DNA of 64,000 bases from Alistipes sp. dk3624 (GTDB taxonomy: Bacteria; Bacteroidota; Bacteroidia; Bacteroidales; Rikenellaceae). Made by a program: the position numbers and the translations under genes. The notes under the pieces are model-generated. The model saw only the letters and a list, made by a program, of their open reading frames with translations, was not told the origin of the DNA and made no database searches. The stretch spans positions 1,302,001 to 1,366,000 of the forward strand of contig NZ_CP045651.1 of the NCBI RefSeq assembly GCF_009557455.1, given 5' to 3'. This document shows, in pieces, positions 7,956-17,827 of this stretch (the first letter of the stretch is position 1; every line of letters starts with the position of its first letter).

Positions 7956-9408
7956 TCAACGCGCCGAGTATTCCGGTCAGAAACTGCCAGAACCGTCCGA
8001 CGGAAGCGATCTCCAGCTTCTCGTCCGGCGAATGTACGCCGCGAAGGGTCGGACCGATGGATATCATCTCCAGATCGGGATATTTTTGCAAGAACAGACC
8101 GCACTCCAGTCCGGCATGGATCGACCGCACCTGCGGTTGCGCGCCGAACAGCTTGTCGTAAACACTGCGGGCCACCTCCAGCAGCCTGGAATCCGGATCG
8201 GGATTCCAGCCCGGATAGCCGTCCGAACGACTTACGTCGGCGCCGGCCAGCCGCAGCACCGATTCGACCGATGCCGACGCGGCATCCCGCGCGCTCTGTA
8301 TCGCAGAACGCTGCGAAGTCGTGATTTCGACCAACAGTTCGCCGACGAATTTAACGGAAGCCAGGTTCGTCGACGTTTCGACCATGCCCGGCATCACCGG
8401 ACTCATCGCCAGCACGCCGTTCGGCACGCCGCACACGGCGTCCAGCAGACTACGCTGCGCTTCGACATCCATTACCGTATCCGGCGCGGGCATATCGGTC
8501 AGCGCCAGATCCATTCCGGTTTCGATCGTCCCGTATTCGCGTTTCAGGTCGTCCCGAAACTCCTCAAAAAAACGCCTGACCCGTTTCACCTCGCGGGACG
8601 GAACGCCGAAAACGGCAAACGCCTCGCGCGGGATCGCATTACGCAGGTTCCCGCCGTCGAAATAGGCGAGCCGCAGGTCGATATCGCTCGCGTCGATCCT
8701 CCACAAAAAACGGTTCAACACTTTGTTCGAATTGGCCCTGCCCTTTTCGATATCGTCGCCGGAATGACCGCCGAGCAGACCGGAAACGTCGATCCGGAAA
8801 AATTCGTAATTCTTGACCGGTTCTTCCTGCCGGTAATTCAGCGTAGCCACCGTATCGATCCCGCCGGCGCAGCCGATAAAAATCTGCCCTTCATCCTCCG
8901 AATCGAGGTTGATCAGATACTTGCCGGAAAGCATATCCTCGCCCAGCCCGAAGGCCCCGGTCAGTCCGGTCTCCTCGTCTACCGTGAACAGGCATTCCAG
9001 CGGTCCGTGCGGAACGTCCGCCGAAGCCAGCACCGCCAGCTCGGCCGCCATGCCGATGCCGCAGTCGGCGCCGAGCGTCGTGCCGGTCGCCGTAACCCAA
9101 CCGTCCGCGATGCGCGTCTGGATCGGATCTTTCTCGAAATCGAAATTCACGCTACTGTTTTTCTCGCACACCATATCCACGTGGCTCTGCAAGACGACGG
9201 TCGAACGGTCTTCCATCCCTTCGGTCGCCGGTTTGCGGATCACGAGGTTGCCCACGCCGTCGCGCCGGTACTCCAACCCGTGACTTTTGGCGAAATCGAC
9301 CAGGTAAGCCATGATCTTCTCCTCTTTCTTGGACGGACGGGGAATCCGGGTTATCTGGTCGAAATAGTCCCACACGATCCGAGGGGTCAATTGTGCAATT
9401 TCTGACAT
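7936..9408 (-). CDS. pepD: Aminoacyl-histidine dipeptidase (cytosol non-specific dipeptidase, M20)
   Basis: Zinc dipeptidase cleaving Xaa-His and other dipeptides in the cytoplasm. 490 residues, the standard PepD length. The start MSEIAQLTPRIVWDYFDQIT is typical. Metal ligands include H76 and D78 in LQSHVDMV; the next metal loop is GTTLGADCGIGMA, and VDEETGLTGA carries the catalytic glutamate pair. The lid (dimerisation) domain is about 215-385. Divergent from ispF across a 69-nt gap with no exact -7 match. Confidence 0.95.
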   Translation of the reverse strand: MSEIAQLTPRIVWDYFDQITRIPRPSKKEEKIMAYLVDFAKSHGLEYRRDGVGNLVIRKPATEGMEDRSTVVLQSHVDMVCEKNSSVNFDFEKDPIQTRIADGWVTATGTTLGADCGIGMAAELAVLASADVPHGPLECLFTVDEETGLTGAFGLGEDMLSGKYLINLDSEDEGQIFIGCAGGIDTVATLNYRQEEPVKNYEFFRIDVSGLLGGHSGDDIEKGRANSNKVLNRFLWRIDASDIDLRLAYFDGGNLRNAIPREAFAVFGVPSREVKRVRRFFEEFRDDLKREYGTIETGMDLALTDMPAPDTVMDVEAQRSLLDAVCGVPNGVLAMSPVMPGMVETSTNLASVKFVGELLVEITTSQRSAIQSARDAASASVESVLRLAGADVSRSDGYPGWNPDPDSRLLEVARSVYDKLFGAQPQVRSIHAGLECGLFLQKYPDLEMISIGPTLRGVHSPDEKLEIASVGRFWQFLTGILGALKNAGDR

Positions 9409-9477
9409 TTCCTTAAAAATTTAATCTTCCTTGTAAATGTAATCATAATTTCGTTAGTTTGTACAAAACTTCGGCCA

Positions 9478-9960
9478 ATGATGAATTTCAGAATCGGGCA
9501 CGGATACGACGTGCACGCATTAGCGCAGGGGCTCCCGTTGTGGCTGGGAGGCATACGTATCGAACACGCCCTCGGCTGCGTCGCCCACTCGGACGGAGAC
9601 GTACTGATCCATGCGCTGTGCGACGCGTTGCTCGGAGCCGCCGCGATCGGCGACATCGGATTGCATTTTCCGGATACTTCCGAAGCGTACAAAGGCATCG
9701 ACAGCAAGATCCTGCTGCGCCGTACCGTGGAACTGATCGGACGGCAGGGCTACGCAATCGGGAATGTCGACTGCACGCTCTGTCTGCAACGTCCCAAAAT
9801 CAAACCGCACATTCCAGCCATGCGCGAAACGCTGGCCTCCGCGATGGGAATCGCTCCGGAAGCCGTATCGGTCAAGGCGACCACCACCGAACGCCTCGGT
9901 TTCGTCGGACGCGAAGAGGGGATCGAAGCTCACGCGGTAGCGCTGATCTTCAAACCATAG
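9478..9960 (+). CDS. ispF: 2-C-methyl-D-erythritol 2,4-cyclodiphosphate synthase
   Basis: Converts CDP-methylerythritol 2-phosphate to the cyclic diphosphate in the non-mevalonate isoprenoid pathway. 160 residues; RIGHGYDVHAL carries metal ligands D11 and H13, then AHSDGDVLIHALCDALLGAA, DIGLHFPDT, and the ATTTERLGFVGREEGIEAHAV C-terminus. Two adjacent ATGs (9478, 9481) are possible; the second gives the more usual MNFRIG start. A near-match TTAGTTTG sits about 20 nt upstream. It ends at a strong terminator. Confidence 0.96.
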   Translation: MMNFRIGHGYDVHALAQGLPLWLGGIRIEHALGCVAHSDGDVLIHALCDALLGAAAIGDIGLHFPDTSEAYKGIDSKILLRRTVELIGRQGYAIGNVDCTLCLQRPKIKPHIPAMRETLASAMGIAPEAVSVKATTTERLGFVGREEGIEAHAVALIFKP

Positions 9961-9979
9961 CCTCCGCTCGCGCCGAAAA

Positions 9980-10020
9980 GACGAAAAGCCCCGCATCGAA
10001 CCGATGCGGGGCTTTTCGTC
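9980..10020. terminator. Bidirectional terminator between ispF and topA
   Basis: Perfect 19-bp stem (9980-9998 with 10002-10020, core AAAAGCCCCGCATCG) and a 3-nt loop AAC, in the gap between convergent ispF and topA. Confidence 0.92.
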
Positions 10021-10032
10021 GGAAGCAATCCG

Positions 10033-12336
10033 TTATTTTTTTGATTTTGCGATGATCTCGCGGCACTGTTCGAGCGTCAGGTCGGCAGGCACGTACCCTT
10101 TCGGGATGCGGTAATTTTTCCCCTGCCAAGCGATATAAGGGCCATAACGGCCGTTCAGTACCTGCAATCCGTCGTCCTCGGGATAAGTGCGGATCGGCTC
10201 CTTCGCCTTGGCGTCCTTCTCGCGCTTGTCCCGGATCAGCGATACGGCACGATCCAATTCGATCGTATAAGGATCGTCTGTCTTGCCCAACGAGACGAAC
10301 TTGCCGTCGTGCCGCACATAAGGCCCGAACCGGCCGATGCCGATCACCACCTCTTTCTCCTCGAACTCGCCGACGGTACGCGGCAGCGTAAACAGGTCGA
10401 GCGCCTCTTCGAGCGTGATCGAAGCGATCAACTGCCCTTTTCTCAGGCTCGCGAAACGCGGTTTCTCCGCATCGTCGGCATCGCCGATCTGGGCGACCGG
10501 GCCGAAACGTCCGATTTTGACGTAAACCGGCTTGCCGCTCTTCGGATCGGTTCCGAGCAGATGGGGCTGACTGCTTCTGACCGGTTGGCTTTCGAGCGCC
10601 CGATCCACCGTCGAATGGAACTTTTCGTAGAACTTACGGATCATATCGACCCAACTTTTATCCCCTTCGGCAATTTCGTCGAACTCCTTTTCGACCATCG
10701 CCGTAAAATTATAGTCCATCACATCGGTAAACTGCTGGTCGAGATAATCGGTCACCAACATGCCGATATCGGTCGGAGAAAGCTTGTTTTTCTCTTTCCC
10801 TACATGCTCGCTGAGCTCTTTGCGGACAATCTCCCCTTTTTCGAGTTTCAACTGGACATACCCCCGTTTGCCGCCCTCGCGGTTCTCTTTAACCACATAG
10901 CCGCGCGTGATGATCGTCGAAATCGTCGGCGCATAGGTGGACGGGCGACCGATCCCCAGCTCTTCAAGCCTTTTGACCAGCGACGCCTCGCTGTAACGCG
11001 GCGGACTCTGCGTGAAACGCTGCAACGCCGTAACGCTTTTCGCCTCCGGCCGATCCCCCTGTTTCAACGGGGGCAGCAGCGCCTCTTCGCCCTCCTGCGC
11101 CTCGTCTTCGGTCGATTCGGAATACAATTTCAGGAAACCGTCGAACAGCACGGTCTCGCCCGTAGCGACGAAACGCTCCTCCGCATTGCTGATCTCGATA
11201 TCGACCACCGTCCGTTCGGTCTGGGCCGCCGCCATCTGCGAGGCGATCGTCCGTTTCCAGATCAAATCGTACAGCCTTTTTTCGGCCGGAGCGGCGTCGA
11301 TCACGGTCTTATCCATGTAAGACGGGCGGATCGCTTCGTGCGCTTCCTGTGCTCCTTTCGTTTTGGTTTTATAGTTGCGGACTTCCGAATATTTTTCACC
11401 GAAAAGCTTGACGATCTCCGCTTTCGCCGCAGCGATCGCCTGTCCGGACAAGTTCACCGAATCGGTACGCATATAAGTGATATACCCCGCCTCGTACAAC
11501 CGCTGCGCTACCGACATCGTCTGGCTCACCGACATACCGAGTTTGCGCCCGGCTTCCTGCTGCAACGTGGACGTGGTGAACGGCGCGGCCGGAGATTTTT
11601 TCGACGGCTTGCGCTCGACGTTCCGTACGGTAAAGACGGCGGTCTTGCACTTTTCGAGCAGCGCGAGCGCCTCCTGTTCGGTCGCATAGCGTTTACTGAG
11701 TTCGGCCCGGAACGCGGATTTCTTCCCGTCCGCATCGGTAACCGTAAAATCGGCCAGCACCCGGTAATAGGCCGCGGCCTTGAAATCCATGATCTCGCGC
11801 TCGCGCTCGACGATCAGCCGTACGGCCACGCTCTGAACGCGTCCGGCCGACAACGACGGCTTGATCTTTTTCCACAGAACCGGCGACAGTTCGAATCCCA
11901 CCAGACGATCCAGAATCCGGCGCGCCTGCTGGGCATTGACCAGATTCAGGTCGATCGTGCGCGGATTTTCGATGGCATGTAAAATGGCATTTTTCGTGAT
12001 CTCATGGAAAACGATCCTCTTGGTCTTGTCGTCTTTCAGCCCGAGCACCTGGGACAGGTGCCACGCGATGGCCTCCCCCTCGCGGTCTTCATCGGACGCC
12101 AGCCAAACCGTGCCGGCCTCCTTGGCGAGTTTTTCCAACTCCGCTACCGTCTTCTTCTTATCGGGAGATATTTCGTAATGCGGTGTAAAATCATTTTGGA
12201 TGTCGATTCCCAACTCTTTCTTCGATAGGTCCCGGATATGCCCGAAACTGGATTTTACCACATAGCCCTTACCCAAAAATTTTTCGATAGTCTTTGCTTT
12301 GGCCGGAGACTCCACGATCACCAGATTTTCCTGCAT
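10033..12336 (-). CDS. topA: DNA topoisomerase I (type IA)
   Basis: Relaxes negative supercoils via a 5'-phosphotyrosine. 767 residues: TOPRIM domain with VESPAKAKTI (E9) and SDEDREGEA (about 81-89), catalytic tyrosine in YITYMRTDS (Y288), and the DNA-gate motif SPPRYSEASLVKRLEELGIGRPSTYA. Instead of C4 zinc fingers, the C-terminus carries repeated GRFGPYV/KxG...FVSLGKTDD modules (about 600-767) without cysteine clusters, as is normal in this phylum. A separate terminator ends the DUF4270 gene just upstream. Confidence 0.96.
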   Translation of the reverse strand: MQENLVIVESPAKAKTIEKFLGKGYVVKSSFGHIRDLSKKELGIDIQNDFTPHYEISPDKKKTVAELEKLAKEAGTVWLASDEDREGEAIAWHLSQVLGLKDDKTKRIVFHEITKNAILHAIENPRTIDLNLVNAQQARRILDRLVGFELSPVLWKKIKPSLSAGRVQSVAVRLIVEREREIMDFKAAAYYRVLADFTVTDADGKKSAFRAELSKRYATEQEALALLEKCKTAVFTVRNVERKPSKKSPAAPFTTSTLQQEAGRKLGMSVSQTMSVAQRLYEAGYITYMRTDSVNLSGQAIAAAKAEIVKLFGEKYSEVRNYKTKTKGAQEAHEAIRPSYMDKTVIDAAPAEKRLYDLIWKRTIASQMAAAQTERTVVDIEISNAEERFVATGETVLFDGFLKLYSESTEDEAQEGEEALLPPLKQGDRPEAKSVTALQRFTQSPPRYSEASLVKRLEELGIGRPSTYAPTISTIITRGYVVKENREGGKRGYVQLKLEKGEIVRKELSEHVGKEKNKLSPTDIGMLVTDYLDQQFTDVMDYNFTAMVEKEFDEIAEGDKSWVDMIRKFYEKFHSTVDRALESQPVRSSQPHLLGTDPKSGKPVYVKIGRFGPVAQIGDADDAEKPRFASLRKGQLIASITLEEALDLFTLPRTVGEFEEKEVVIGIGRFGPYVRHDGKFVSLGKTDDPYTIELDRAVSLIRDKREKDAKAKEPIRTYPEDDGLQVLNGRYGPYIAWQGKNYRIPKGYVPADLTLEQCREIIAKSKK

Positions 12337-12404
12337 AAATATTTTCGTTTTTCGGCGGTCCGGTTGCCCGATACCGCGACTTTCATTATTGTATTATAAA
12401 GAGA

Positions 12405-12432
12405 AAACCTAAAGTTCTACTCCTTTAGGTTT
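12405..12432 (-). terminator. Terminator of the DUF4270 gene
   Basis: AAACCTAAAG (12405-12414) pairs with CTTTAGGTTT (12423-12432); on the minus strand TTTTCTC follows the hairpin. Confidence 0.75.
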
Positions 12433-12450
12433 CGTTGATTTGTTTCCGAA

Positions 12451-13818
12451 TCATTTTACCAACGTATAAGCGACGATCACCCGCAACGGCGGATCGCTCG
12501 CCCCGGTCTTCAGCTTCACCTGTTTGAATTCGGCGAGTAGGTCTCCGCCGGGGCCCAGCGTCATCGTCCGAGGAGCGCTGTCGGGCTTGGCGATCAGTTT
12601 TTGCAGAAAGATCGTGATGTCGGTAGCGTAATTGCCGTTCGTCCGATCCAGATAACCTCCGTATATCAGGCTCGTGCCGGAACTCGTTTCGTAAGTATAG
12701 TCGTAGTCCGGAATCCCGGTAAACTTCCTATAATCCGAATAGGAACCGATCCGCGAAGGCGCCTGATTGAAATTCTCTGCGGTAGGATCGGCCAGCGACC
12801 AGACCAGCGACGCTTTGTTGATAACCATCGAATTGTACGGAGCGACGACCTTCCCGAGCAACTGATCGACGAAATCGTCGGTAAACCGCACGAACGTAGC
12901 CACCCCGCCCAGCGTCTGCACATAACCGTACGGCAGCGGCGTCGAAGTCGTCAGCGTATCGTTGATCCCCTGAATCGGAGTTCCCGTGTAATCATGACTG
13001 ATCATGCTGACATGGGCCTGATTGAACAGCGTATTGTCGAACGAATAATAAGTAATGACCGTATCTTTGGGAGTCGTCGCCGTCGCATCGGTAAAGTTGC
13101 GAGTATAGAGCCCCATCTCCATCGACGCCAGGGCGAGCCGGTAAACGCACGCATCGGGGTCGGACGAAGGATCCGGAGCAAAACAGAATCCCTTATACGC
13201 ATCGTGGAACAGGGAATCGCTGGTATAAGTCCCCCCCGTGGTATCCATCAGCCGGTGGGCGAACTCGATAGCGGCTTCGCTGTCCAGCTTCAGCATCACT
13301 TCTTCGGACGGGACGCCGGTTATCTCGAAACTGAACAACACCTTGTCGCTCACGATGGAAGACGGGTCGAAATCGGCATAATAAGTCGTATCGCTGTCCA
13401 AGTACCCGGTCAGTTCGTAGATATTGAATTTCTGGGTTTTGCTCGAGTCGCCGTAAAACGAACCGTTGAACGTCAGCCACAACATCAACGAGTCGAACAC
13501 CGGCGCGATACCGAACATTTCGCTGCCCGTCGTAAAATAATTCATGTTGTACTGGGCGCAAAAAGAGGCTTTCGTCCGGCCGAAAACCGGATCCCAACCC
13601 GATCCCATATAACCGTAGACCATTCCGCTCGTCGGGAACGAATCCGACTCGGTCAGGTAAGTGTCGATACCGCGCAAAGTGTCCAGACAGACCTTCATCT
13701 GCTCGTCGTCGGGAATGAAATCGTCCCCGAACTGATTATCCACTTTCGTACAAGAAAACAAGATGGCTGCCGTGAGCAACAGTGTCGCTGCGATCCCTCT
13801 TCGATTCGGCCTATTCAT
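12451..13818 (-). CDS. DUF4270 lipoprotein
   Basis: 455 residues from the ATG at 13818. A lipoprotein signal peptide ends in the lipobox LLTAAILFSC. After it comes TKVDNQFGDDFIPDDEQM, the typical start of DUF4270, a Bacteroidetes outer-surface or periplasmic family of unknown function. The rest is beta-rich with repeated LWLTFNGSFYGDSSKT-like and SLVWSLA segments. The frame opens earlier (13911), but the start at 13818 lies in ATGAATAG, overlapping the upstream gene stop by 8 nt, so translation is probably coupled to the glycogen-synthase-like gene. That pairing is common in the phylum as I recall it; the reason is unknown. Confidence 0.88.
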   Translation of the reverse strand: MNRPNRRGIAATLLLTAAILFSCTKVDNQFGDDFIPDDEQMKVCLDTLRGIDTYLTESDSFPTSGMVYGYMGSGWDPVFGRTKASFCAQYNMNYFTTGSEMFGIAPVFDSLMLWLTFNGSFYGDSSKTQKFNIYELTGYLDSDTTYYADFDPSSIVSDKVLFSFEITGVPSEEVMLKLDSEAAIEFAHRLMDTTGGTYTSDSLFHDAYKGFCFAPDPSSDPDACVYRLALASMEMGLYTRNFTDATATTPKDTVITYYSFDNTLFNQAHVSMISHDYTGTPIQGINDTLTTSTPLPYGYVQTLGGVATFVRFTDDFVDQLLGKVVAPYNSMVINKASLVWSLADPTAENFNQAPSRIGSYSDYRKFTGIPDYDYTYETSSGTSLIYGGYLDRTNGNYATDITIFLQKLIAKPDSAPRTMTLGPGGDLLAEFKQVKLKTGASDPPLRVIVAYTLVK

Positions 13819-14629
13819 TTGCGAGTATTTTGTTGTAAAACGCCTGATAATGATCCAGATATTCTGCCGTCGTTTTATCCTGGAACTCCAGAAAAGGCTT
13901 TTTCTTTTCATGCAGGAAATCCACGATCGGCGCAGCAGGCTCCGGCGTCTCGAAAATTACGCCGTCCGCATAGTTGATAACGAACTTCATCAGGTTTTCG
14001 TATGTGGGATCGTCCAGATAATCGAGATATTTTTTAGGCACGCCCTCGCCCTGTATCTTGGCTTTGAACTTTTTGTCCAGCTCTCCTTCGAACGCATCGT
14101 CGTAAAGCGAAACGACGATCTTCACTTTTTTGAATATCGGATCGTCTGCGAACAGATTGCGCAGGTAAACCGGCACGATCGAAGAGAACCATCCGTGGCA
14201 GTGCACCACGTCCGGCGTCCAGCGCAGTTTTTTGACCGTCTCCAGCACCCCCCTGGCAAAAAAGATGGCCCGCTCGTCGTTGTCCGGGAACAAAACGCCG
14301 TTCTCGTCGCGGACGATCGCCTTGCGGTGAAAATAATCTTCGTTGTCGATAAAATAGATCTGCACCCTCGCCGCAGGAATCGAAGCGACCTTAATGATCA
14401 GCTGATGGTCGTTGTTATCGATGATCAGGTTCATTCCCGACAGGCGGATCACCTCGTGCAACTGGTTGCGCCGTTCGTTGATCAAACCGTAACGCGGCAT
14501 GAAGGTTCGAATCTCATTTCCTCGTTCCTGCATATTTTGGGAGAGCGTTCTGCATAAAACGGACATATCGCTTTCAGGGAGATACGGAGTTATTTCCTGA
14601 CAGACATAAAGAATTTTGCAGTTACTCAT
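13811..14629 (-). CDS. Glycogen/starch synthase-like protein, catalytic N-domain only (GT5-like)
   Basis: 272 residues from the ATG at 14629. MSNCKILYVCQEITPYLPES matches the start of GT5 glycogen synthases (KVLFVxxExxPfxKxGGL), though the ADP-glucose-binding KxGGL is replaced by PESDM. PDVVHCHGWFSSIVP matches the conserved DIVHxHDW helix. Full synthases have about 480 residues; this one stops after the first Rossmann domain and lacks the C-terminal nucleotide-sugar domain. Whether it synthesises glucan is therefore doubtful. A TATCTTTG -7 element lies 40 nt upstream and the gene overlaps DUF4270 by 8 nt. Confidence 0.8.
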   Translation of the reverse strand: MSNCKILYVCQEITPYLPESDMSVLCRTLSQNMQERGNEIRTFMPRYGLINERRNQLHEVIRLSGMNLIIDNNDHQLIIKVASIPAARVQIYFIDNEDYFHRKAIVRDENGVLFPDNDERAIFFARGVLETVKKLRWTPDVVHCHGWFSSIVPVYLRNLFADDPIFKKVKIVVSLYDDAFEGELDKKFKAKIQGEGVPKKYLDYLDDPTYENLMKFVINYADGVIFETPEPAAPIVDFLHEKKKPFLEFQDKTTAEYLDHYQAFYNKILANE

Positions 14630-14668
14630 TGGTACGAATTTTTCATCAATAGGATTTGAGACCTGATA

Positions 14669-14676
14669 CAAAGATA
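14669..14676 (-). promoter_or_regulatory. -7 element (TATCTTTG) for the GT5-like/DUF4270 operon
   Basis: Exact minus-strand TAnnTTTG match, 39 nt upstream of the start codon at 14629. Confidence 0.6.
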
Positions 14677-14723
14677 CTATTTTTTTTACGATTACCGTGC
14701 TGCGCAACGGCTTTTTTGCCCGT

Positions 14724-15773
14724 TTACAGGATCAGCATGGCATCGCCGTAGGTCCCGAAACGGTATTCCTCCGTACGGGCCACTTCGTAAGCGTCCATCA
14801 ACAGGTCGTAACCGGCAAAAGCCGCCACCATCATCAACTGCGTCGAATAGGGCAGGTGGAAATTGGTGATCATGCAGTTGGCCACGCTGAATTCGTACGG
14901 TTCGAATATAAACTTGTTGGTCCAGCCTTCGAACGGCTTCAGCCGGCCGTCGGTAGACACGGAACTCTCGATCGAACGCATCACCGTCGTACCGACCGCG
15001 CAAACCTTGCCGCCCGCATCCTTGACTTCGTTCACCCGTTCGGCAGTCTGCTGCGGAATAATCACCTGTTCCGAATCCATTTTGTGCTTGGTCAAATCCT
15101 CTACGTCCACCGTCCGGAAATTTCCGAGGCCGACGTGCAATGTCAGGAAAGCCATATGGATTCCTTTGATTTCCATTCGCTTGAGCAGGTGCTTACTGAA
15201 GTGCAAGCCGGCTGTCGGCGCAGCTACGGCTCCTTCGTTTTTGGCGAATATGGTCTGGTAACGCTCGTCGTCGATCGGCTCAACCTTCGTACGGATCCAC
15301 TTGGGCAGCGGCGTCTCGCCCAGTTTGAACAGGGCGGCCTTGAATTCGTCGTAATCGCCGTCGAATAGGAAACGCAACGTCCGTCCACGGGAAGTCGTAT
15401 TGTCGATCACCTCGGCCACCAGCAGGTCGTCGTCGCCGAAATAGAGTTTGTTTCCGATCCTGATCTTGCGGGCCGGATCCACCAGAACATCCCACAACCG
15501 GAGTTCCCGGTTCAGCTCGCGCAACAGGAAGATCTCGATCTCGGCGCCCGTTTTCTCTTTGTTGCCGTACAGGCGGGCCGGAAACACCTTGGTATCGTTG
15601 AAAGTGAAAATATCCCCCGGCTTGAAATAATCGACTACGTCTTTGAAAACCCGATGCTCGATTTTTCCGGTTTTGCGGTTCAGCACCATCAGCCGGGATT
15701 CGTCCCGGCACTCGGCCGGATATTTGGCCAACATATCGGCCGTGAAATTGTAATTATACTGAGATAATTTCAT
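14724..15773 (-). CDS. queA: S-adenosylmethionine:tRNA ribosyltransferase-isomerase
   Basis: Transfers the ribosyl moiety of SAM to preQ1 in tRNA, forming epoxyqueuosine. 349 residues, normal length: [20 protein letters not shown] start, [38 protein letters not shown] and the THVGLGNFR-equivalent [13 protein letters not shown]. It is the last gene of the minus-strand run ftsX-DUF3098-uppP-truB-queA, an order conserved in Bacteroidetes. Confidence 0.95.
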   Translation of the reverse strand: MKLSQYNYNFTADMLAKYPAECRDESRLMVLNRKTGKIEHRVFKDVVDYFKPGDIFTFNDTKVFPARLYGNKEKTGAEIEIFLLRELNRELRLWDVLVDPARKIRIGNKLYFGDDDLLVAEVIDNTTSRGRTLRFLFDGDYDEFKAALFKLGETPLPKWIRTKVEPIDDERYQTIFAKNEGAVAAPTAGLHFSKHLLKRMEIKGIHMAFLTLHVGLGNFRTVDVEDLTKHKMDSEQVIIPQQTAERVNEVKDAGGKVCAVGTTVMRSIESSVSTDGRLKPFEGWTNKFIFEPYEFSVANCMITNFHLPYSTQLMMVAAFAGYDLLMDAYEVARTEEYRFGTYGDAMLIL

Positions 15774-15891
15774 TATTTATTGAAATGAACTTTGGAATCT
15801 GCAAATTCAAACGGGACAATACTATTTATACGCAAAATTTTGGCTTTTGTTTCACTGCGCCGATCTTTTTCGCACGAACGGAGCCTCCGGC

Positions 15892-16623
15892 CTACCGGCG
15901 CACGTCCTCCGTTCCATCCGGATCGGGAAACAGCAGCCCCTGCACCTGCGGAAGCGTATAGGCGTCTTCCAGCGTGAAATCGCCGCTACGGGTACGGCAA
16001 AGCGCCGTCAAGTAGGCCCCGCTGCCCAGCTTTTCACCGAGATCGCGGGCGATCGAACGAATATAAGTTCCCTTGCTGCACCGGATACGGAGCGTCGCCC
16101 GGGGCGGTTCGAAAGACTCGAGCCGCATCCCGTACACGGTAACCGGCGCGCGGCGCATCTCCACTTCCGTCCCCTGCCGGGCGTATTCGTAGGCCCGTTT
16201 GCCATCGATCGACTTGGCCGAATAGACCGGAGGCAACTGCATCTGTTCGCCCTCCATCGTGCGCAGGGCTTCTTCGAGCATCTGCCGCGTAATATGTTCG
16301 TAGGGGAAAGTCCGGTCGACCGGGTGTTCCATATCGAAACTGGGCGTAGTCGCCCCCAACGCCAGCGTCGTCAGGTACTCTTTCGGCTGCGCCTGCAACG
16401 CTTCGGCCTGTTTGGTCGCGCGTCCCAGACACACGATCAGGATGCCGGTGGCCAGCGGATCGAGCGTGCCGGCATGTCCGACCTTGATCTTGCGATGTCC
16501 CAGCCGGCGCATCATTACCTTGATTTTTCGGACGACGTCCGAAGAGGTCCACCCAAGGGGTTTGTCGATAGGAAGCACATACCCTTCGGCAAAGGGCAGA
16601 TCGGCAGAAAGCGGTTGTTTCAA
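15892..16623 (-). CDS. truB: tRNA pseudouridine(55) synthase
   Basis: Makes pseudouridine 55 in the T-loop of tRNAs. 243 residues. IDKPLGWTSSDVV is motif I, and the catalytic aspartate is in GHAGTLDPLATG (D55). Further segments are the KEYL and RAYEYARQG stretches and the C-terminal GTYIRSIARDLGEKLG. It lies 33 nt downstream of uppP and 118 nt upstream of queA, all on the minus strand. Confidence 0.95.
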   Translation of the reverse strand: MKQPLSADLPFAEGYVLPIDKPLGWTSSDVVRKIKVMMRRLGHRKIKVGHAGTLDPLATGILIVCLGRATKQAEALQAQPKEYLTTLALGATTPSFDMEHPVDRTFPYEHITRQMLEEALRTMEGEQMQLPPVYSAKSIDGKRAYEYARQGTEVEMRRAPVTVYGMRLESFEPPRATLRIRCSKGTYIRSIARDLGEKLGSGAYLTALCRTRSGDFTLEDAYTLPQVQGLLFPDPDGTEDVRR

Positions 16624-16656
16624 AACGAAATTTTTTTAAGACTGTTCAATTCGGAT

Positions 16657-17454
16657 TCAGACCAGCGAATAGACGATGGACGCCGCGCCGACCAACAGGC
16701 AGTACACGGCAAAATAGATCAGCTTGCCCCGCTTCACGATCCCGATCATCCAGCGGCAGGCAATGAATCCCGACACGAAGGCCGTAACGAAACCGGCCAG
16801 CAGCGCAACGGCCGAAATTCCGCTCTCGGAAGGGTGGAACCCGCCCTTCATCGCATCGAGGAATGCCTCGCCGAGAATCGGGATCAGCACCATCAGGAAC
16901 GAAAACCGGGCTACTTCTTCCTTGCGGTCGCCGAGCATCAGTCCGGTCGAAATAGTCGATCCGGAACGCGAAAGACCGGGCAGGATCGCCGCGAAAGCCT
17001 GCGCGAGCCCGATTACGAAAGCATCCTTGAACGAAATTTCCGCTTTCTGCCGGGGACGGGCGTAATAGGCGAAAGACAACAGCGCAGCCGTAATCAGCAA
17101 CGAAATCCCCACGACCAACAATCCGGATGCGAAAAGTTCCTCCACATAATCCTTAAAGAAAAATCCGACGATCGCCACCGGTACCATCGAAAGCATTATT
17201 TTGCAAATATAGATCGTTTCGTCGTTCCACTGGAAACGAAAAAATCCGGCGATCAACCGGGCCAGTTCGTTGCGGAAAACCACAATCGTGCTGCATACCG
17301 TAGCGGCGTGCACCGCGACGGCGAAAGTCAGGTTCTCTTCGCCCTGAAGACCGAACAACGTATTGAAAATCTGTAAATGGCCGGAACTGCTCACCGGCAA
17401 AAACTCCGTAAGTCCCTGTACCAGCCCCAAGACGACCGCTTCCCACACCTCCAT
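16657..17454 (-). CDS. uppP: Undecaprenyl-diphosphatase
   Basis: Membrane enzyme recycling undecaprenyl pyrophosphate to the monophosphate carrier for cell-wall synthesis; loss gives bacitracin sensitivity in other bacteria. 265 residues and about eight membrane helices. Signature [13 protein letters not shown] is near residue 14 and the second motif [11 protein letters not shown] near 160. Three bases separate it from the DUF3098 gene. Confidence 0.95.
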   Translation of the reverse strand: MEVWEAVVLGLVQGLTEFLPVSSSGHLQIFNTLFGLQGEENLTFAVAVHAATVCSTIVVFRNELARLIAGFFRFQWNDETIYICKIMLSMVPVAIVGFFFKDYVEELFASGLLVVGISLLITAALLSFAYYARPRQKAEISFKDAFVIGLAQAFAAILPGLSRSGSTISTGLMLGDRKEEVARFSFLMVLIPILGEAFLDAMKGGFHPSESGISAVALLAGFVTAFVSGFIACRWMIGIVKRGKLIYFAVYCLLVGAASIVYSLV

Positions 17455-17457
17455 CGG

Positions 17458-17724
17458 TTACTCCTCCTTTTTCGGTTTCTTCATAATAGCGTAAATCTCG
17501 AAGGCGAAACCGCCCAGCACCAACAGCGGAGCGAGCGTAATGCGCCGGAAACTGAACATATCCTCGTTGAACACGTTCGGATCGTCGCTGCCGCCGCCGC
17601 TCATCAGGATAAATCCGAGGACGATCACGGCAAAGCCGATCAGCATCAACTTATAATTGGTAAAAGTCAACGGCATCCGGTTCGATTTTCCGGCGTCCGT
17701 CGTGTTTTTCTCATTTTTTTTCAT
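17458..17724 (-). CDS. DUF3098 small membrane protein
   Basis: 88 residues from the ATG at 17724. A polar lysine-rich N-terminus is followed by a membrane helix (LMLIGFAVIVLGFILM), the conserved segment SGGGSDDPNVFNEDMFSFRRITLAP that identifies DUF3098, and a second helix (LLVLGGFAFEIYAIM) ending KKPKKEE. It always sits between ftsX and uppP in related genomes as I recall, which suggests an envelope or division role; no function is established. Confidence 0.88.
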   Translation of the reverse strand: MKKNEKNTTDAGKSNRMPLTFTNYKLMLIGFAVIVLGFILMSGGGSDDPNVFNEDMFSFRRITLAPLLVLGGFAFEIYAIMKKPKKEE

Positions 17725-17827
17725 CCGTTCTCCGTGTTTATGACGGCAGGCCCGCCGCCTGTTATGCTCTAAAATATAACGCAACCGGCCGGCAATCATT
17801 GTAAAACCGGGCCGGATTCCGAAAAAA

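Noticed and set aside
14495-14520. GGTTCGAATCTC-like sequence, tRNA T-loop resemblance
   Set aside because: It lies inside the GT5-like gene and no acceptor or anticodon stems pair around it.
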